Shown: piece after piece, positions 8,592 through 16,209 of the stretch
How the letters are laid out: the number at the start of each line of letters is the position of its first letter
Numbering within the stretch: the first letter of the stretch is position 1
Origin: Actinomycetota bacterium
GTDB taxonomy: Bacteria; Actinomycetota; Geothermincolia; Fen-727; Anoxymicrobiaceae
NCBI GenBank assembly: GCA_018831265.1
Contig: JAHJCO010000008.1
Location: forward strand, 1 to 64,000
Reading direction: 5' to 3'
DNA: 64,000 nt
The notes under the pieces: model-generated
The model's input: only the letters and a program-made list of their open reading frames with translations
Told to the model about the DNA's origin: nothing
The model's database searches: none
Position numbers and translations under genes: made by a program

Positions 8592-8816
8592 TTACTGCTT
8601 GGTCATCCTGGCGCCGCATTTCGGGCACTTCTTCGTGGAGCAGGGTATGCCCCGTGTGTGAGGCGCGATCGTTCCGCAGCTCGGGCACACGCATTTGCCT
8701 CCGGGACCGCTCCCGGGCTTGTCGCCGCCCATACGGCCGCGACCCGTGCCCGAACCCGTTCCCCTTCCTGTACCCGGGCCTTTGCCCTCCGGCCCCGTTC
8801 CGTCTCCAAGCGGCAT
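8592..8816 (-). CDS. DUF5320-like Gly/Arg-rich zinc-ribbon protein
   Basis: 74 residues. The start MPLGDGTGPEGKGPGTGRGT is typical of small DUF5320-type proteins encoded beside NifX-like and MinD-like genes. The C-terminal half holds two CxxC pairs (CPSC...CPKC, with further Cys), a probable zinc or Fe-S site. It lies 11 nt after the downstream MinD-like gene and ends that half-cluster. Role unknown; a scaffold or metal-carrier role fits the ORP-like neighbourhood. Confidence 0.65.
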   Translation of the reverse strand: MPLGDGTGPEGKGPGTGRGTGSGTGRGRMGGDKPGSGPGGKCVCPSCGTIAPHTRGIPCSTKKCPKCGARMTKQ

Positions 8817-8827
8817 GATGCAACCTC

Positions 8828-9706
8828 CTATGCCTTTGTTCTTGCGTGTTCCAGCAGTCCCATGGTCTGTTCCCAGAGTCCCCTTATCGCGCTCGCCGCA
8901 GGCCCCTCGTATCTCTCGACCAGCACTTCGCCTGTCATAGTGGCTCTGTTCACTTCCTCATCGAAAGGAATAACCCCGAGGAGCGTGAGTTCCGACTCGG
9001 CGCAGTAACAGCGGATCTGTTCTGTTATCTCCGGATTGATGTCCCCCTTGTTTATGCACACCGCCATCTTGACCCCGAAGTGCTTTGCGACACCGTGTAT
9101 GCGCTCGAGCCCCCACAACCCGCTGAGCGTAGGCTCGGCAACCGCCAGTATCAGGTCCGAACCCGCGACGGAGGCAATCACGGGGCATCCGATCCCCGGC
9201 GAGCCGTCGACCAGAATCAGGTCCAGCCCCCGCTCCCCGGCCAGGCGTGAAGCGACCTCCTTCACCCTGGTCACGAGCTTGCCTGAAGCCTCTCCGCCCG
9301 GCCTGAGGAGCGCGTGTGCCAGGGGGCCGAACCTTGTCTCGGAAACGAATACCTCGCCCGTCATCTCGGGAACGAGCCTGGCTGCGCCATCCTGACAGAC
9401 CAGCTCGCAGACCCCGCAGCCTTCGCAGGAGAACGGGTCCACCGCCAGGTCCCTGATAGCACCGAACGGACAGGACTCCTCGCAGATGAGGCATTGTGTG
9501 CACTTCTCAGGGTCAATGCACGCGACCATGGCTCCCTCGAACGGCTCCCGGCTGACCCGGACGGGATCGAGAAGCAGGTGGAGGTTTGGAGCATCCACGT
9601 CGCAGTCCGCGGCTACCGCGCTCCCTGCCAGGTTGAGGAATGAAGCGGCGATGGTCGTTTTTCCCGTGCCGCCTTTTCCGCTCAAGATGGTGAGCTGAGC
9701 AGGCAT
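8828..9706 (-). CDS. MinD-type P-loop ATPase with inserted two-[4Fe-4S] ferredoxin domain (second of pair)
   Basis: 292 residues. Deviant Walker A SGKGGTGKTT (about 10-19) and AADCDVDAPN mark the MinD/Mrp/NifH-like fold. Between about residues 60 and 100 there are two ferredoxin motifs, CTQCLICEESC and CEGCGVCELVC. LILVDGSPGIGCP is the Walker B/switch segment. Such proteins pair with a sister ATPase in ORP-type clusters and are thought to move electrons or metal clusters at the cost of ATP. The start overlaps the end of the upstream sister gene by 25 nt, indicating translational coupling. Confidence 0.85.
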   Translation of the reverse strand: MPAQLTILSGKGGTGKTTIAASFLNLAGSAVAADCDVDAPNLHLLLDPVRVSREPFEGAMVACIDPEKCTQCLICEESCPFGAIRDLAVDPFSCEGCGVCELVCQDGAARLVPEMTGEVFVSETRFGPLAHALLRPGGEASGKLVTRVKEVASRLAGERGLDLILVDGSPGIGCPVIASVAGSDLILAVAEPTLSGLWGLERIHGVAKHFGVKMAVCINKGDINPEITEQIRCYCAESELTLLGVIPFDEEVNRATMTGEVLVERYEGPAASAIRGLWEQTMGLLEHARTKA

Positions 9707-10539
9707 GCCTTTCTGACCCCCTCCAGTATCTTGAGAAACCTCCAGGACCAGGTCTCGTCCGTCTCGGTGCGCATCTCCCCGCGAGAGCAGGCCTCGGCCA
9801 GGTCCCTCGAGAACGGTATCCTGCCGAAGATATCCAGTTCCTCTTCCTCGCAGTAGTCATCGATTATCGCGTCGTCGGGGGACGACCTGTTGATGAGGAC
9901 GCCGTGTGGAACGCCCAGCTCGATGGCCGCCCGGTGAGCCAGGTCCAGGTCGTGCCTGCCGAAAGGCGAGGGTTCAGTGACGAGCAGGCAGTAGTCCGAA
10001 TCCCTTATGGAGTTGACAAAGGGGCAGCCGGTACCCGGCGGGCAGTCAATAATGGTAAGACCCTCGTCGGCCTGTCGCTCCTTTACGCGCTTGAGCACCG
10101 GTACCGCGACCGGCTCTCCGATATCCAGGAGCCCCTGGTGGAGGTGTACGCCGCCTCGGGCCCCCTCACGCACGATACCGATTCTCCTGTCGGCATAGGT
10201 GATGCACTCGAGCGGGCACGCGAGAGCGCAGCCGCCGCAACCGTGGCACAGTTCCGGGAACACCAGCACGTCGCCTCTTATCGCGGCCAGCGCGTTGTAG
10301 CGGCAGAACTCCGCGCACGCTCCACAGCCGTCGCAGCGAGACGCATCAATGACCGGGACAGGCATGCAGACATCCTCCTCGCCCAGCCACTCCGGCTTGA
10401 GGTAGAAGTGGGAGTCGGGCTCCTCCACGTCGCAATCCAGGAGCGTCACGGGCTCAAGGGTCGATGCAGCCCAAGCAAGGTTGGCCGCGACGGTCGTCTT
10501 GCCTGTTCCGCCCTTGCCGCTTGCGACAGAGATCAGCAA
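9682..10539 (-). CDS. MinD-type P-loop ATPase with inserted ferredoxin domain (first of pair)
   Basis: 285 residues from TTG 10539, chosen for AGGAGA six bases upstream and because the protein then begins LLISVASGKGGTGKTT as its relatives do. The ferredoxin insert carries CDGCGACAEFC and CHGCGGCALAC; the switch region is TIIDCPPGTGCP. It is homologous to the following ATPase across its whole length, so the two probably form a heterodimer. In Desulfovibrio ORP operons the same pair of genes occurs (established for the family; assignment here is by similarity of layout). Confidence 0.85.
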   Translation of the reverse strand: MLISVASGKGGTGKTTVAANLAWAASTLEPVTLLDCDVEEPDSHFYLKPEWLGEEDVCMPVPVIDASRCDGCGACAEFCRYNALAAIRGDVLVFPELCHGCGGCALACPLECITYADRRIGIVREGARGGVHLHQGLLDIGEPVAVPVLKRVKERQADEGLTIIDCPPGTGCPFVNSIRDSDYCLLVTEPSPFGRHDLDLAHRAAIELGVPHGVLINRSSPDDAIIDDYCEEEELDIFGRIPFSRDLAEACSRGEMRTETDETWSWRFLKILEGVRKACLLSSPS

Positions 10540-10666
10540 TGTCTTTCTCCTATTACCCGTAGCAAGAGCAAGGCACACGTCCTCGGCCGCCAAGCCTGTT
10601 TTCTACCGGGGTGTTCGTTCTCATCTGCACTCATTTCCGCGCCTTTGAGCCTCCTGCTGCTCACGG

Positions 10667-11917
10667 TCAGTGGGCGCACCCGTCGCCGTGACCGCCGCCG
10701 CATATCGCTACACCAGGAGCGAGGGTGCCCGCGATGAGGCTTTCGAGCGCGTCTTCGGGGGCACCCTGCACACCCGCGTAAACGCGTATACCTGCGCGCT
10801 CCAGATTGTTGATAGCCCCGGCTCCCATTCCGCCTGCTACCACACTTCCCACGCCTTTCTGGACGAACAGGTTGGGCAATGCTGCACAGTCATGCGGCGG
10901 CGCGGGCAAGACCTCGCGCGACTTCACCCGGCCCTCTTCGATCTCCGCGATCATTACTTCTTCGCACTGGCCGAAGTGGGCGGATACCTTCCCCCCGGCC
11001 ATCACTATCGCTATCCTTTTCTTTCCATCGTCCGTCACAGAGTCTTCCTCCTTTGTCTCCTTCACGTCGGCGAACCTTCCGATGACCTCGTCGATGACCG
11101 CATCGACTTCACTCGACTCGTACTCTTCCAGCTTCCCCCTGTCCGCCAGCTCCGATATCGCACGGTCCAGCGGCAGGCTGCCAAGAAACGCCGTACGCAT
11201 GTGTGCGGCCGCCTCCCGGCCGTGGCTCGGCCCGAACGGCTCGACCCTCTCTGCGCAAGACGGGCAGTTGACGTACGACATGTTCTCGATGAGACCGGTG
11301 ATGGGGGCTTCCAGCTGGGCCGCCATGCTCACCGCCTTGCCTACTATCATCCCGGCAAGCTCCTGAGGTGTTGTCACGAGGATGATGCCGTTCAGCGGTA
11401 TCGACTGCATCACCGTGAGCGGCACGTCCGCCGTGCCCGGGGGGAGATCTATGAGAAGGTAGTCGAGATCCCCCCACTCGCACTCCTGGTAGAACTGGCC
11501 CACCGCAGAGCTGATAAGCGGACCCCGCCAGATAACCGCGTCGTCCTCCGCGTCGAGGATGAGGTTCATGGACATCACCTTTATCCCGGTGGAGCTGACA
11601 CCGGGAACGGGACCCGCCTCCCCTATGAATATGCGGCCGCTGACACCCAGCCCCCTGGGGACACTGGGCCCGGTTATGTCCGCATCGAGGATCCCGACCT
11701 CGAAGCCGCGCCTGCGCAGCGCCACCGCGAGGAGCATGGTTACCGCTGACTTGCCGACCCCGCCCTTGCCGCTCATCACCGCGACCGTGTTCCTGATGCT
11801 TGTGTCCGGGTGCGGGCTGTAGCGCGGCGGACCTGCCGGGCATGCAGTGTCCCCCCGTACCCCGCAACCGGTCGGCTCTGCGGATTCTTCTTTCGGGCTG
11901 CTGTTCTTCTTTCTCAT
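10667..11917 (-). CDS. Mrp/NBP35-type ATPase fused to a NifX-like (dinitrogenase Fe-Mo cofactor) domain
   Basis: 416 residues from ATG 11917 with GGAGGT upstream. Residues about 40-300 are an Mrp ATPase: Walker A MSGKGGVGKS, DADITGPSVP, LIDLPPGTAD, and the cluster-binding CPSC in NMSYVNCPSC. After a charged linker, residues about 315-410 are a NifX/NifB-C-like domain (RIAIVMAGGKVSAHFGQCEE, PHDCAALPN, GGMGAGAINNLERAGI) ending in a GGGHGDGCAH tail. Similar Mrp-NifX fusions belong to ORP systems. It probably loads or carries a metal-sulfur cluster for the NifX-like partners. Confidence 0.85.
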   Translation of the reverse strand: MRKKNSSPKEESAEPTGCGVRGDTACPAGPPRYSPHPDTSIRNTVAVMSGKGGVGKSAVTMLLAVALRRRGFEVGILDADITGPSVPRGLGVSGRIFIGEAGPVPGVSSTGIKVMSMNLILDAEDDAVIWRGPLISSAVGQFYQECEWGDLDYLLIDLPPGTADVPLTVMQSIPLNGIILVTTPQELAGMIVGKAVSMAAQLEAPITGLIENMSYVNCPSCAERVEPFGPSHGREAAAHMRTAFLGSLPLDRAISELADRGKLEEYESSEVDAVIDEVIGRFADVKETKEEDSVTDDGKKRIAIVMAGGKVSAHFGQCEEVMIAEIEEGRVKSREVLPAPPHDCAALPNLFVQKGVGSVVAGGMGAGAINNLERAGIRVYAGVQGAPEDALESLIAGTLAPGVAICGGGHGDGCAH

Positions 11918-11942
11918 GTTTACCTCCGCACTATTCCAGTCA

Positions 11943-12431
11943 TCAACCTCTGTCCATTCGAGGGCCGCGACAGTCTTGCGAGCCCAGGCCCTGCCGTGCC
12001 GCCCGCCCTCTGGCACATCCGTATCTCGCTACGGCCCCTCCGCACTTGGGACAGACCGCCTCGCACGCCCTGACCCCGGTCCCGAAAGGTTCCTCCCAGC
12101 TGTATGCGCACTCAACACACTCGAATATTCGAGTGTCCCCGGCAAGGAAGTAGTCGCCCCCCTCGATACCCAGCGCCTTTCCCTCCACCAGGGCTATCGC
12201 AACCTTGCGGTGAGCTTCTTTCAGGATCCTGTGGAACGTGGGGCGAGATACCTCCATCTGAGCGGCGGCGTCTTCCTGATACAGGCCGTCGATGTCGGCG
12301 AGCCTCAAAGCTTCCAGCTCCTCCACCGACAGGCTCACCAGCTCGAGCTCCCTCAACGGGACACCCTGCGGCTTGAAGAACCCGAAAGCCGGTTCGTCTC
12401 GTACGCACCTCGGTTTCCTGGGCCTTGGCAC
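11943..12431 (-). CDS. DUF134 (UPF0251) DNA-binding regulator with zinc ribbon, copy 1
   Basis: 162 residues. MPRPRKPR and FKPQGVPLRELE open the DUF134 family; SVEELEALRLADIDGLYQEDAA and the following VSRPTFHRIL form its helix-turn-helix. The C-terminus has a zinc ribbon, FECVECAYSWEEPFGTGV...CPKCGG, the same module found in copy 2 (13885) and in the small protein at 15308. First gene of the leftward ORP-like half-cluster; a CATATG dyad lies in front. Probably the local regulator. Confidence 0.8.
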   Translation of the reverse strand: MPRPRKPRCVRDEPAFGFFKPQGVPLRELELVSLSVEELEALRLADIDGLYQEDAAAQMEVSRPTFHRILKEAHRKVAIALVEGKALGIEGGDYFLAGDTRIFECVECAYSWEEPFGTGVRACEAVCPKCGGAVARYGCARGRAARQGLGSQDCRGPRMDRG

Positions 12432-12463
12432 GCTGCCTCCCCTGACGCCCTTTACATTGATTC

Positions 12464-12475
12464 GGACATATGTTC
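12464..12475. promoter_or_regulatory. CATATG-centred dyad before DUF134 copy 1
   Basis: GGACATATGTTC is an inverted repeat with one mismatched pair, 33 nt before the start of the leftward half-cluster. A perfect version, GGGCATATGCCC, stands before the other DUF134 gene. Shared position before both homologous regulators suggests an operator. Confidence 0.45.
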
Positions 12476-12573
12476 ATAATGAGCATAGCGCGGTGGGCTT
12501 CCAGGGTCAACCCCGGATAGCAGGAACAGCTCTGGAAGTTGGACAAGTGGCGGGACAAGGGAAGGGGCTGAAG

Positions 12574-13398
12574 ATGGAAGTAAAGGTGACGATTCTCTGC
12601 GACAACCTTGCGGGTCCCGTGTCTTTCAAGGGAGAGCATGGTCTCGCGGTGCTGGTTGAGGTGGAAGGTAAGAGCTTCCTCTGGGACTGTGGGCAGTCCG
12701 ATGTAGCCGTTCACAATGCGAAAATATCCGGGCTCGACCTGCGGAAGTTTGACGGGATCGGGATATCCCACGGCCACTTCGACCACGCTGGTGGGCTCAT
12801 GGAGGTTCTTTCGGCCGCCGGGCCCAAGAAGCTGTTCATGCATCCCAAGGCACTTGAGCCGAAGTTCTTCATGGCCGGGAACATCAAGAGGTTCATCGGC
12901 ATACCGTTTCAGAAGGAGGCCATCCAATCGGCCTGCGCGGACGTCGTGATCTCCAGCGACGCACTGGAAGTATTGCCCGGCGTGCGACTCACGGGAGAGG
13001 TGCCGAGGGTCACGGATTTCGAGGGTTTCGAAGCGAACCTCTACTGCCGGACGGACGGGGAGATACGGCCCGACCCGTTCACCGACGACCAGTCGCTCGT
13101 CGTCGACACGCCGGACGGCGCGATAGTCCTCACGGGCTGCGCCCACTCGGGGCTTGTGAACGTTCTCAAGCACGTGCTCCGATCATCAGGGAAGATCAAG
13201 GCCGTCATCGGGGGCACCCACCTGGGGCTGGGCGCGAGCCCCGAGAGGATCGATGCCACTCTGGACTTCCTGGAAGAGATACTCCCTGAAAGAATAGTCC
13301 CGTGCCACTGCACCGGAATGAACGCCACTATCCAAATGGTGCAACGCTTGAAGGACAGGGTGATTCCGGGCCAGACCGGGATGATGATTTCGTTATAG
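12574..13398 (+). CDS. Class II MBL-fold hydrolase (dihydropterin phosphate synthase-like group)
   Basis: 274 residues from ATG 12574; the longer frame to 12292 would overlap the divergent DUF134 gene. ILCDN near the start, FLWDCGQSD, the metal site SHGHFDHAGG, LTGCAHSGLVN and GGTHLG are characteristic of the MJ0301-like class II branch that includes 7,8-dihydropterin-6-methyl-4-aminobenzene-5'-phosphate synthases and related nucleotide hydrolases. The final CHCTGMNA fits the distal His. It lies between the two halves of the ORP-like cluster, as MBL genes often do in such clusters. Substrate not deducible. Confidence 0.8.
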   Translation: MEVKVTILCDNLAGPVSFKGEHGLAVLVEVEGKSFLWDCGQSDVAVHNAKISGLDLRKFDGIGISHGHFDHAGGLMEVLSAAGPKKLFMHPKALEPKFFMAGNIKRFIGIPFQKEAIQSACADVVISSDALEVLPGVRLTGEVPRVTDFEGFEANLYCRTDGEIRPDPFTDDQSLVVDTPDGAIVLTGCAHSGLVNVLKHVLRSSGKIKAVIGGTHLGLGASPERIDATLDFLEEILPERIVPCHCTGMNATIQMVQRLKDRVIPGQTGMMISL

Positions 13399-13502
13399 GT
13401 GGGTCATCTGTCCATGAATCCGCCGGGGGATTATTCCGTTCCGTCGGTGAAGCAGCCTGAAGGAGATTGAAGATTGACCCCAACGTCCCGCCGGAAGAGT
13501 AG

Positions 13503-13730
13503 GAAGTCACCTCGGCGCTCTGCTGCGGCTCTCCACTCATGCCGAGGGACCGCGACAGGGCTCTGGAGGTAAAGGAGCGAAATATCGGTGACGCCGTCGC
13601 ACACAACGCTCGAGTCGTGGCGTACCTGTGCCCTCTTTGCGTCCTCAACCTGCGCAAGGTCTCTTCGGCTGCCGGACTGGATAACTACCATATCATCGAG
13701 CTGGTGGAGCGCACGCTTCCCGCAGAGTAG
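13503..13730 (+). pseudogene. Fragment of a CCG-domain (HdrB/GlpC-like) Fe-S protein
   Basis: After an in-frame TAG (13500-13502) the frame reads EVTSALCCGSPLMPRD...YLCPLCVLNL...YHIIELVERTLPAE. The pair CC-G and CPxCxxN about 35 residues apart is the second half of a cysteine-rich CCG domain as in heterodisulfide reductase subunit B, which binds a non-cubane [4Fe-4S] cluster. The first half is missing and only ATG 13539, inside the domain, could start it. A decayed gene is likely. Confidence 0.5.
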
Positions 13731-13850
13731 CTCCCGGACCCGCCGGGCGCCTGCAGTTCCAACGTAAAAGCGGATCCCGACAACTTCATGCCGACTGCTC
13801 CATCCGGTTCCAATGTTGACAGAAGCGGCAGTCATTGCTAGTGTTTATAT

Positions 13851-13862
13851 GGGCATATGCCC
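13851..13862. promoter_or_regulatory. GGGCATATGCCC palindrome before DUF134 copy 2
   Basis: A perfect 12-bp palindrome directly after GTTTATAT, 22 nt before the TTG start of the second DUF134 gene. Together with the related dyad at 12464-12475 it is the best operator candidate for the DUF134 proteins. Confidence 0.55.
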
Positions 13863-13884
13863 TTTTAACCGAGAGGAGAGAACC

Positions 13885-14415
13885 TTGCCCAGGCCGCGAA
13901 AGCCGAGGTTTGTGGCGGCGGAGCCCGGAACGCGGTACTTCAAGCCGCAGGGCATCCCACTGAGGGAACTGGAGAGTGTAATCCTCTCCGTTGAGGAACT
14001 GGAGGCGGTACGCCTTGTCGACGAAGAAGGCCTCTACCAGGAGGCTGCGGCGGAGAGGATGGAGGTTTCCCGGCAGACTTTCCAGCGTATTCTTCGTGGT
14101 GCGAGGAGGAAGGTCGCGGACGCGCTCGTGAATGGAAAGGCGCTGGGTATCGAGGGTGGCGACTACGTGCTGGCAGAGGGTGAACGCGTTTTCGAGTGCA
14201 CCGGGTGCGGACACAGGTGGGAAGTGCCTTTCGGCACGGGTGTGCGGGCCCGCGAAGCGTCGTGCCCGAAGTGCGGTGGTCCGGTAGTGAGAGCCGGCGG
14301 AGGTCGCGGTTTCGGAGCGCGGAGAGGGGGAGGTTCCCGGGGACGTTGGGGGTCTCCCGGCAGTGCAGGAGAAAGCCGGAAAGAAAACGGGAGAAGTGTT
14401 GATGATGACGAGTGA
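13885..14415 (+). CDS. DUF134 (UPF0251) DNA-binding regulator with zinc ribbon, copy 2
   Basis: 176 residues from TTG 13885, chosen because GAGGAG lies at 13873-13878 and because the protein then begins (M)PRPRKPRFV like copy 1. FKPQGIPLRELE, SVEELEAVRLVDEEGLYQEAA and VSRQTFQRIL make up the HTH; the ribbon is FECTGCGHRWEVPFGTGV...CPKCGG; the tail is Gly/Arg-rich and longer than in copy 1. First gene of the rightward ORP-like half-cluster. Its end overlaps the next gene by 14 nt. Confidence 0.8.
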   Translation: MPRPRKPRFVAAEPGTRYFKPQGIPLRELESVILSVEELEAVRLVDEEGLYQEAAAERMEVSRQTFQRILRGARRKVADALVNGKALGIEGGDYVLAEGERVFECTGCGHRWEVPFGTGVRAREASCPKCGGPVVRAGGGRGFGARRGGGSRGRWGSPGSAGESRKENGRSVDDDE

Positions 14416-14929
14416 CGGGAGAATCCGGAAAGAACTGGACGCAGCGGGTACGGCGGAGGGAGACTCGCTCAAAGCGGTAGAGCGAGCGCGGGTGGCAGGC
14501 GGACATGGAAGCTTCGAGTATCTGAGCACAAGAATCGCCATAGTCATATCCGGAAGGAAGGTCTCGCCGCATTTCGGCAAGGCGGAGGAGATCATGCTTA
14601 TCAACGTGGAAGACGGCGATATCAGAGACCGCGAGATCCTGATCGCGCCTCCTCACGAATGCGGAGCGCTCCCCGCATTCTTGAAGAGGAAGGGAGTAGA
14701 ACGTCTTGTTACGGGGAGCATAGGAGCACGCGCGTTGGAGAACCTCGAAGCCGCCGGCATCCGCGTGTATTCCGGCGCGAAGGGTCCTGTTGAGGACGCG
14801 CTGGGAAGCCTGCTTTCGGGAAATCTGGTTTCGAGTGAGGCGGTTTGCGAGGGGGGGCTTGGTGCCTGTGCAGGCGGCAGCCACGTGGGCAGGAACTCGG
14901 GGAGCCAGCAGTCGGACCCGAGTGGGTGA
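14402..14929 (+). CDS. NifX-like (ORP-type) cofactor-binding protein
   Basis: 175 residues from ATG 14402 with GGGAGAAG upstream; starts within the preceding DUF134 gene. After a 45-residue charged leader comes the dinitrogenase Fe-Mo cofactor domain: RIAIVISGRKVSPHFGKAEE, ILIAPPHECGALPAFL, VTGSIGARALENLEAAGI. It is closest to the C-terminal domain of the Mrp fusion at 10667, including the P-P-H-(D/E)-C motif. The tail is Gly/Ser-rich with extra Cys. Probably a carrier of a metal-sulfur cluster. Confidence 0.8.
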   Translation: MMTSDGRIRKELDAAGTAEGDSLKAVERARVAGGHGSFEYLSTRIAIVISGRKVSPHFGKAEEIMLINVEDGDIRDREILIAPPHECGALPAFLKRKGVERLVTGSIGARALENLEAAGIRVYSGAKGPVEDALGSLLSGNLVSSEAVCEGGLGACAGGSHVGRNSGSQQSDPSG

Positions 14930-14965
14930 ACACCACGAACACCATGTGGAAGAGGGTGATCCGGT

Positions 14966-15244
14966 TTGAGAAAAAGACAGGGAAGGGCTGCCAGAGACTG
15001 GGATAGGGCTGGAGACAGGGCAACCCTGGAGAATGGGGAGCCCGGCGGGGAATTGGACGAGATGAAAGACGAGAAGAACGAAGGGCAGGGGGAGCATGGT
15101 GGCGACACAAGGGAGAGAGTGTTCTCCTGGTTCGATGTCGTAAGGGCTGGAGCGCAGTTGACCCTCGATGTCATCAGGGTGATACGTGAGGGGACGGACC
15201 TCTACCGCAAGCTCTACGGCGGAAAGGGCGTGACAGGAAAATAG
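14966..15244 (+). CDS. Small hydrophilic protein in the ORP-like cluster
   Basis: 92 residues if started at TTG 14966; ATG 15062 (60 residues) is an alternative. The first 50 residues are charged and low-complexity; the last 40 (SWFDVVRAGAQLTLDVIRVI...YRKLYGGK) form one amphipathic to hydrophobic helix. No family recognised. Spacing of 36 nt after the NifX-like gene and 63 nt before the zinc ribbon gene suggests the same operon. Confidence 0.45.
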   Translation: MRKRQGRAARDWDRAGDRATLENGEPGGELDEMKDEKNEGQGEHGGDTRERVFSWFDVVRAGAQLTLDVIRVIREGTDLYRKLYGGKGVTGK

Positions 15245-15307
15245 TGGTGATGAACAAAAAAAACCGAGGAAAGAGACTCGTTCGAAGGAGCGAAGGAGGT
15301 TTAACTG

Positions 15308-15607
15308 ATGGCAGCGACGAGAAGGTTCAGGTGCTACGACTGCAATGACACATTCGAGGTGCCATACGGGACGGGGGTGCCGGGCAGGTCGATGGAATGC
15401 CCGAAGTGCGGCGGAACGAACATCCACAGGGCTGAAGGCGACAGGGGCTTCGAGCGGGGAGCCGGCCGCGGCAGGTCGTTCGCGGCCGGTCCGGCAATGA
15501 GTGGCGGCCTGGCCGTTGTTCCCGGTGGCAATTTCGGCGCGGGCCGTGGGCCCGGCAACCTGGGCAGAGGCCGGGGCGGCGCGGGCAGGGGACCCCGCTG
15601 GGCATGA
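15308..15607 (+). CDS. Stand-alone zinc-ribbon protein with Gly/Arg-rich tail
   Basis: 99 residues; AAGGAGG precedes the ATG. Residues 8-40 (FRCYDCNDTFEVPYGTGV...CPKCGG) are the same ribbon that ends both DUF134 proteins. The remainder is a Gly/Arg/Pro tail (GRGPGNLGRGRGGAGRGPR). It may act as a detached metal-binding partner of the regulators or of the NifX-like proteins; this is inference from the shared module and operon position. Confidence 0.65.
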   Translation: MAATRRFRCYDCNDTFEVPYGTGVPGRSMECPKCGGTNIHRAEGDRGFERGAGRGRSFAAGPAMSGGLAVVPGGNFGAGRGPGNLGRGRGGAGRGPRWA

Positions 15608-15640
15608 AAGCGAAAAGCGAGTTACAGGAGGTTCTTGCTG

Positions 15641-16123
15641 ATGAAAGTCGCGATATCCGTTCAGGGCGGAGACCTGTCGGCGGCCGTCGACCCGAGGTTT
15701 GGAAGGGCGCGGGGGTTCCTGATATTTGACTCTGAAACCGGGGAGTTCGAATACCTGGACAACCCGAACATCGATGCCGCGGGTGGTGCAGGTATCCAGA
15801 CCTCTCAGATGGTGGTGGACCGGGGCTCAGAGGCGGTCATTACCGGCAATGTCGGCCCGAACGCCTACCGGGTACTCGATGCGGCCGGGATAGATGTCTT
15901 CACGGGCGCGTCCGGGACTGCCGAGGAGGCGCTTGCCGACTATAAGGCGGGGAAGCTCAACTCCGCCGGCTCGGCGACGGTTGAGGAGAAGTTCGGCATG
16001 GGCTCCGCGGGCCCGAGCGGGCCTGGAACCGGCGGGAGCGGCGTGGGCAGCGGCGGAGGCCGGGGCATGGGCCGTGGCGGCGGACGTGGCATGGGCCGTG
16101 GCGGCGGTGGAGGCGGGAGATAG
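15641..16123 (+). CDS. NifX/NafY-like cofactor-binding protein with Gly/Arg-rich tail
   Basis: 160 residues from ATG 15641 with ACAGGAGG upstream. MKVAISVQGGDLSAAVDPRFG and SEAVITGNVGPNAYRVLDAAGI are the hallmarks of the MTH1175-like dinitrogenase Fe-Mo cofactor domain, which includes orange protein. TGASGTAEEALADYKAGKL closes the fold. The last 40 residues are GSGGGRGMGRGG-type low complexity, as in other proteins of this cluster. Last gene of the rightward half-cluster. Confidence 0.8.
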   Translation: MKVAISVQGGDLSAAVDPRFGRARGFLIFDSETGEFEYLDNPNIDAAGGAGIQTSQMVVDRGSEAVITGNVGPNAYRVLDAAGIDVFTGASGTAEEALADYKAGKLNSAGSATVEEKFGMGSAGPSGPGTGGSGVGSGGGRGMGRGGGRGMGRGGGGGGR

Positions 16124-16209
16124 TAGAGCCCACTGCCCGTTGAACTCTTGTCCAGCGGGGACTGGGCGAGGTGAAACAGGAAGGAGGGCGGGGAAGTGAC
16201 CTGCCGCCT

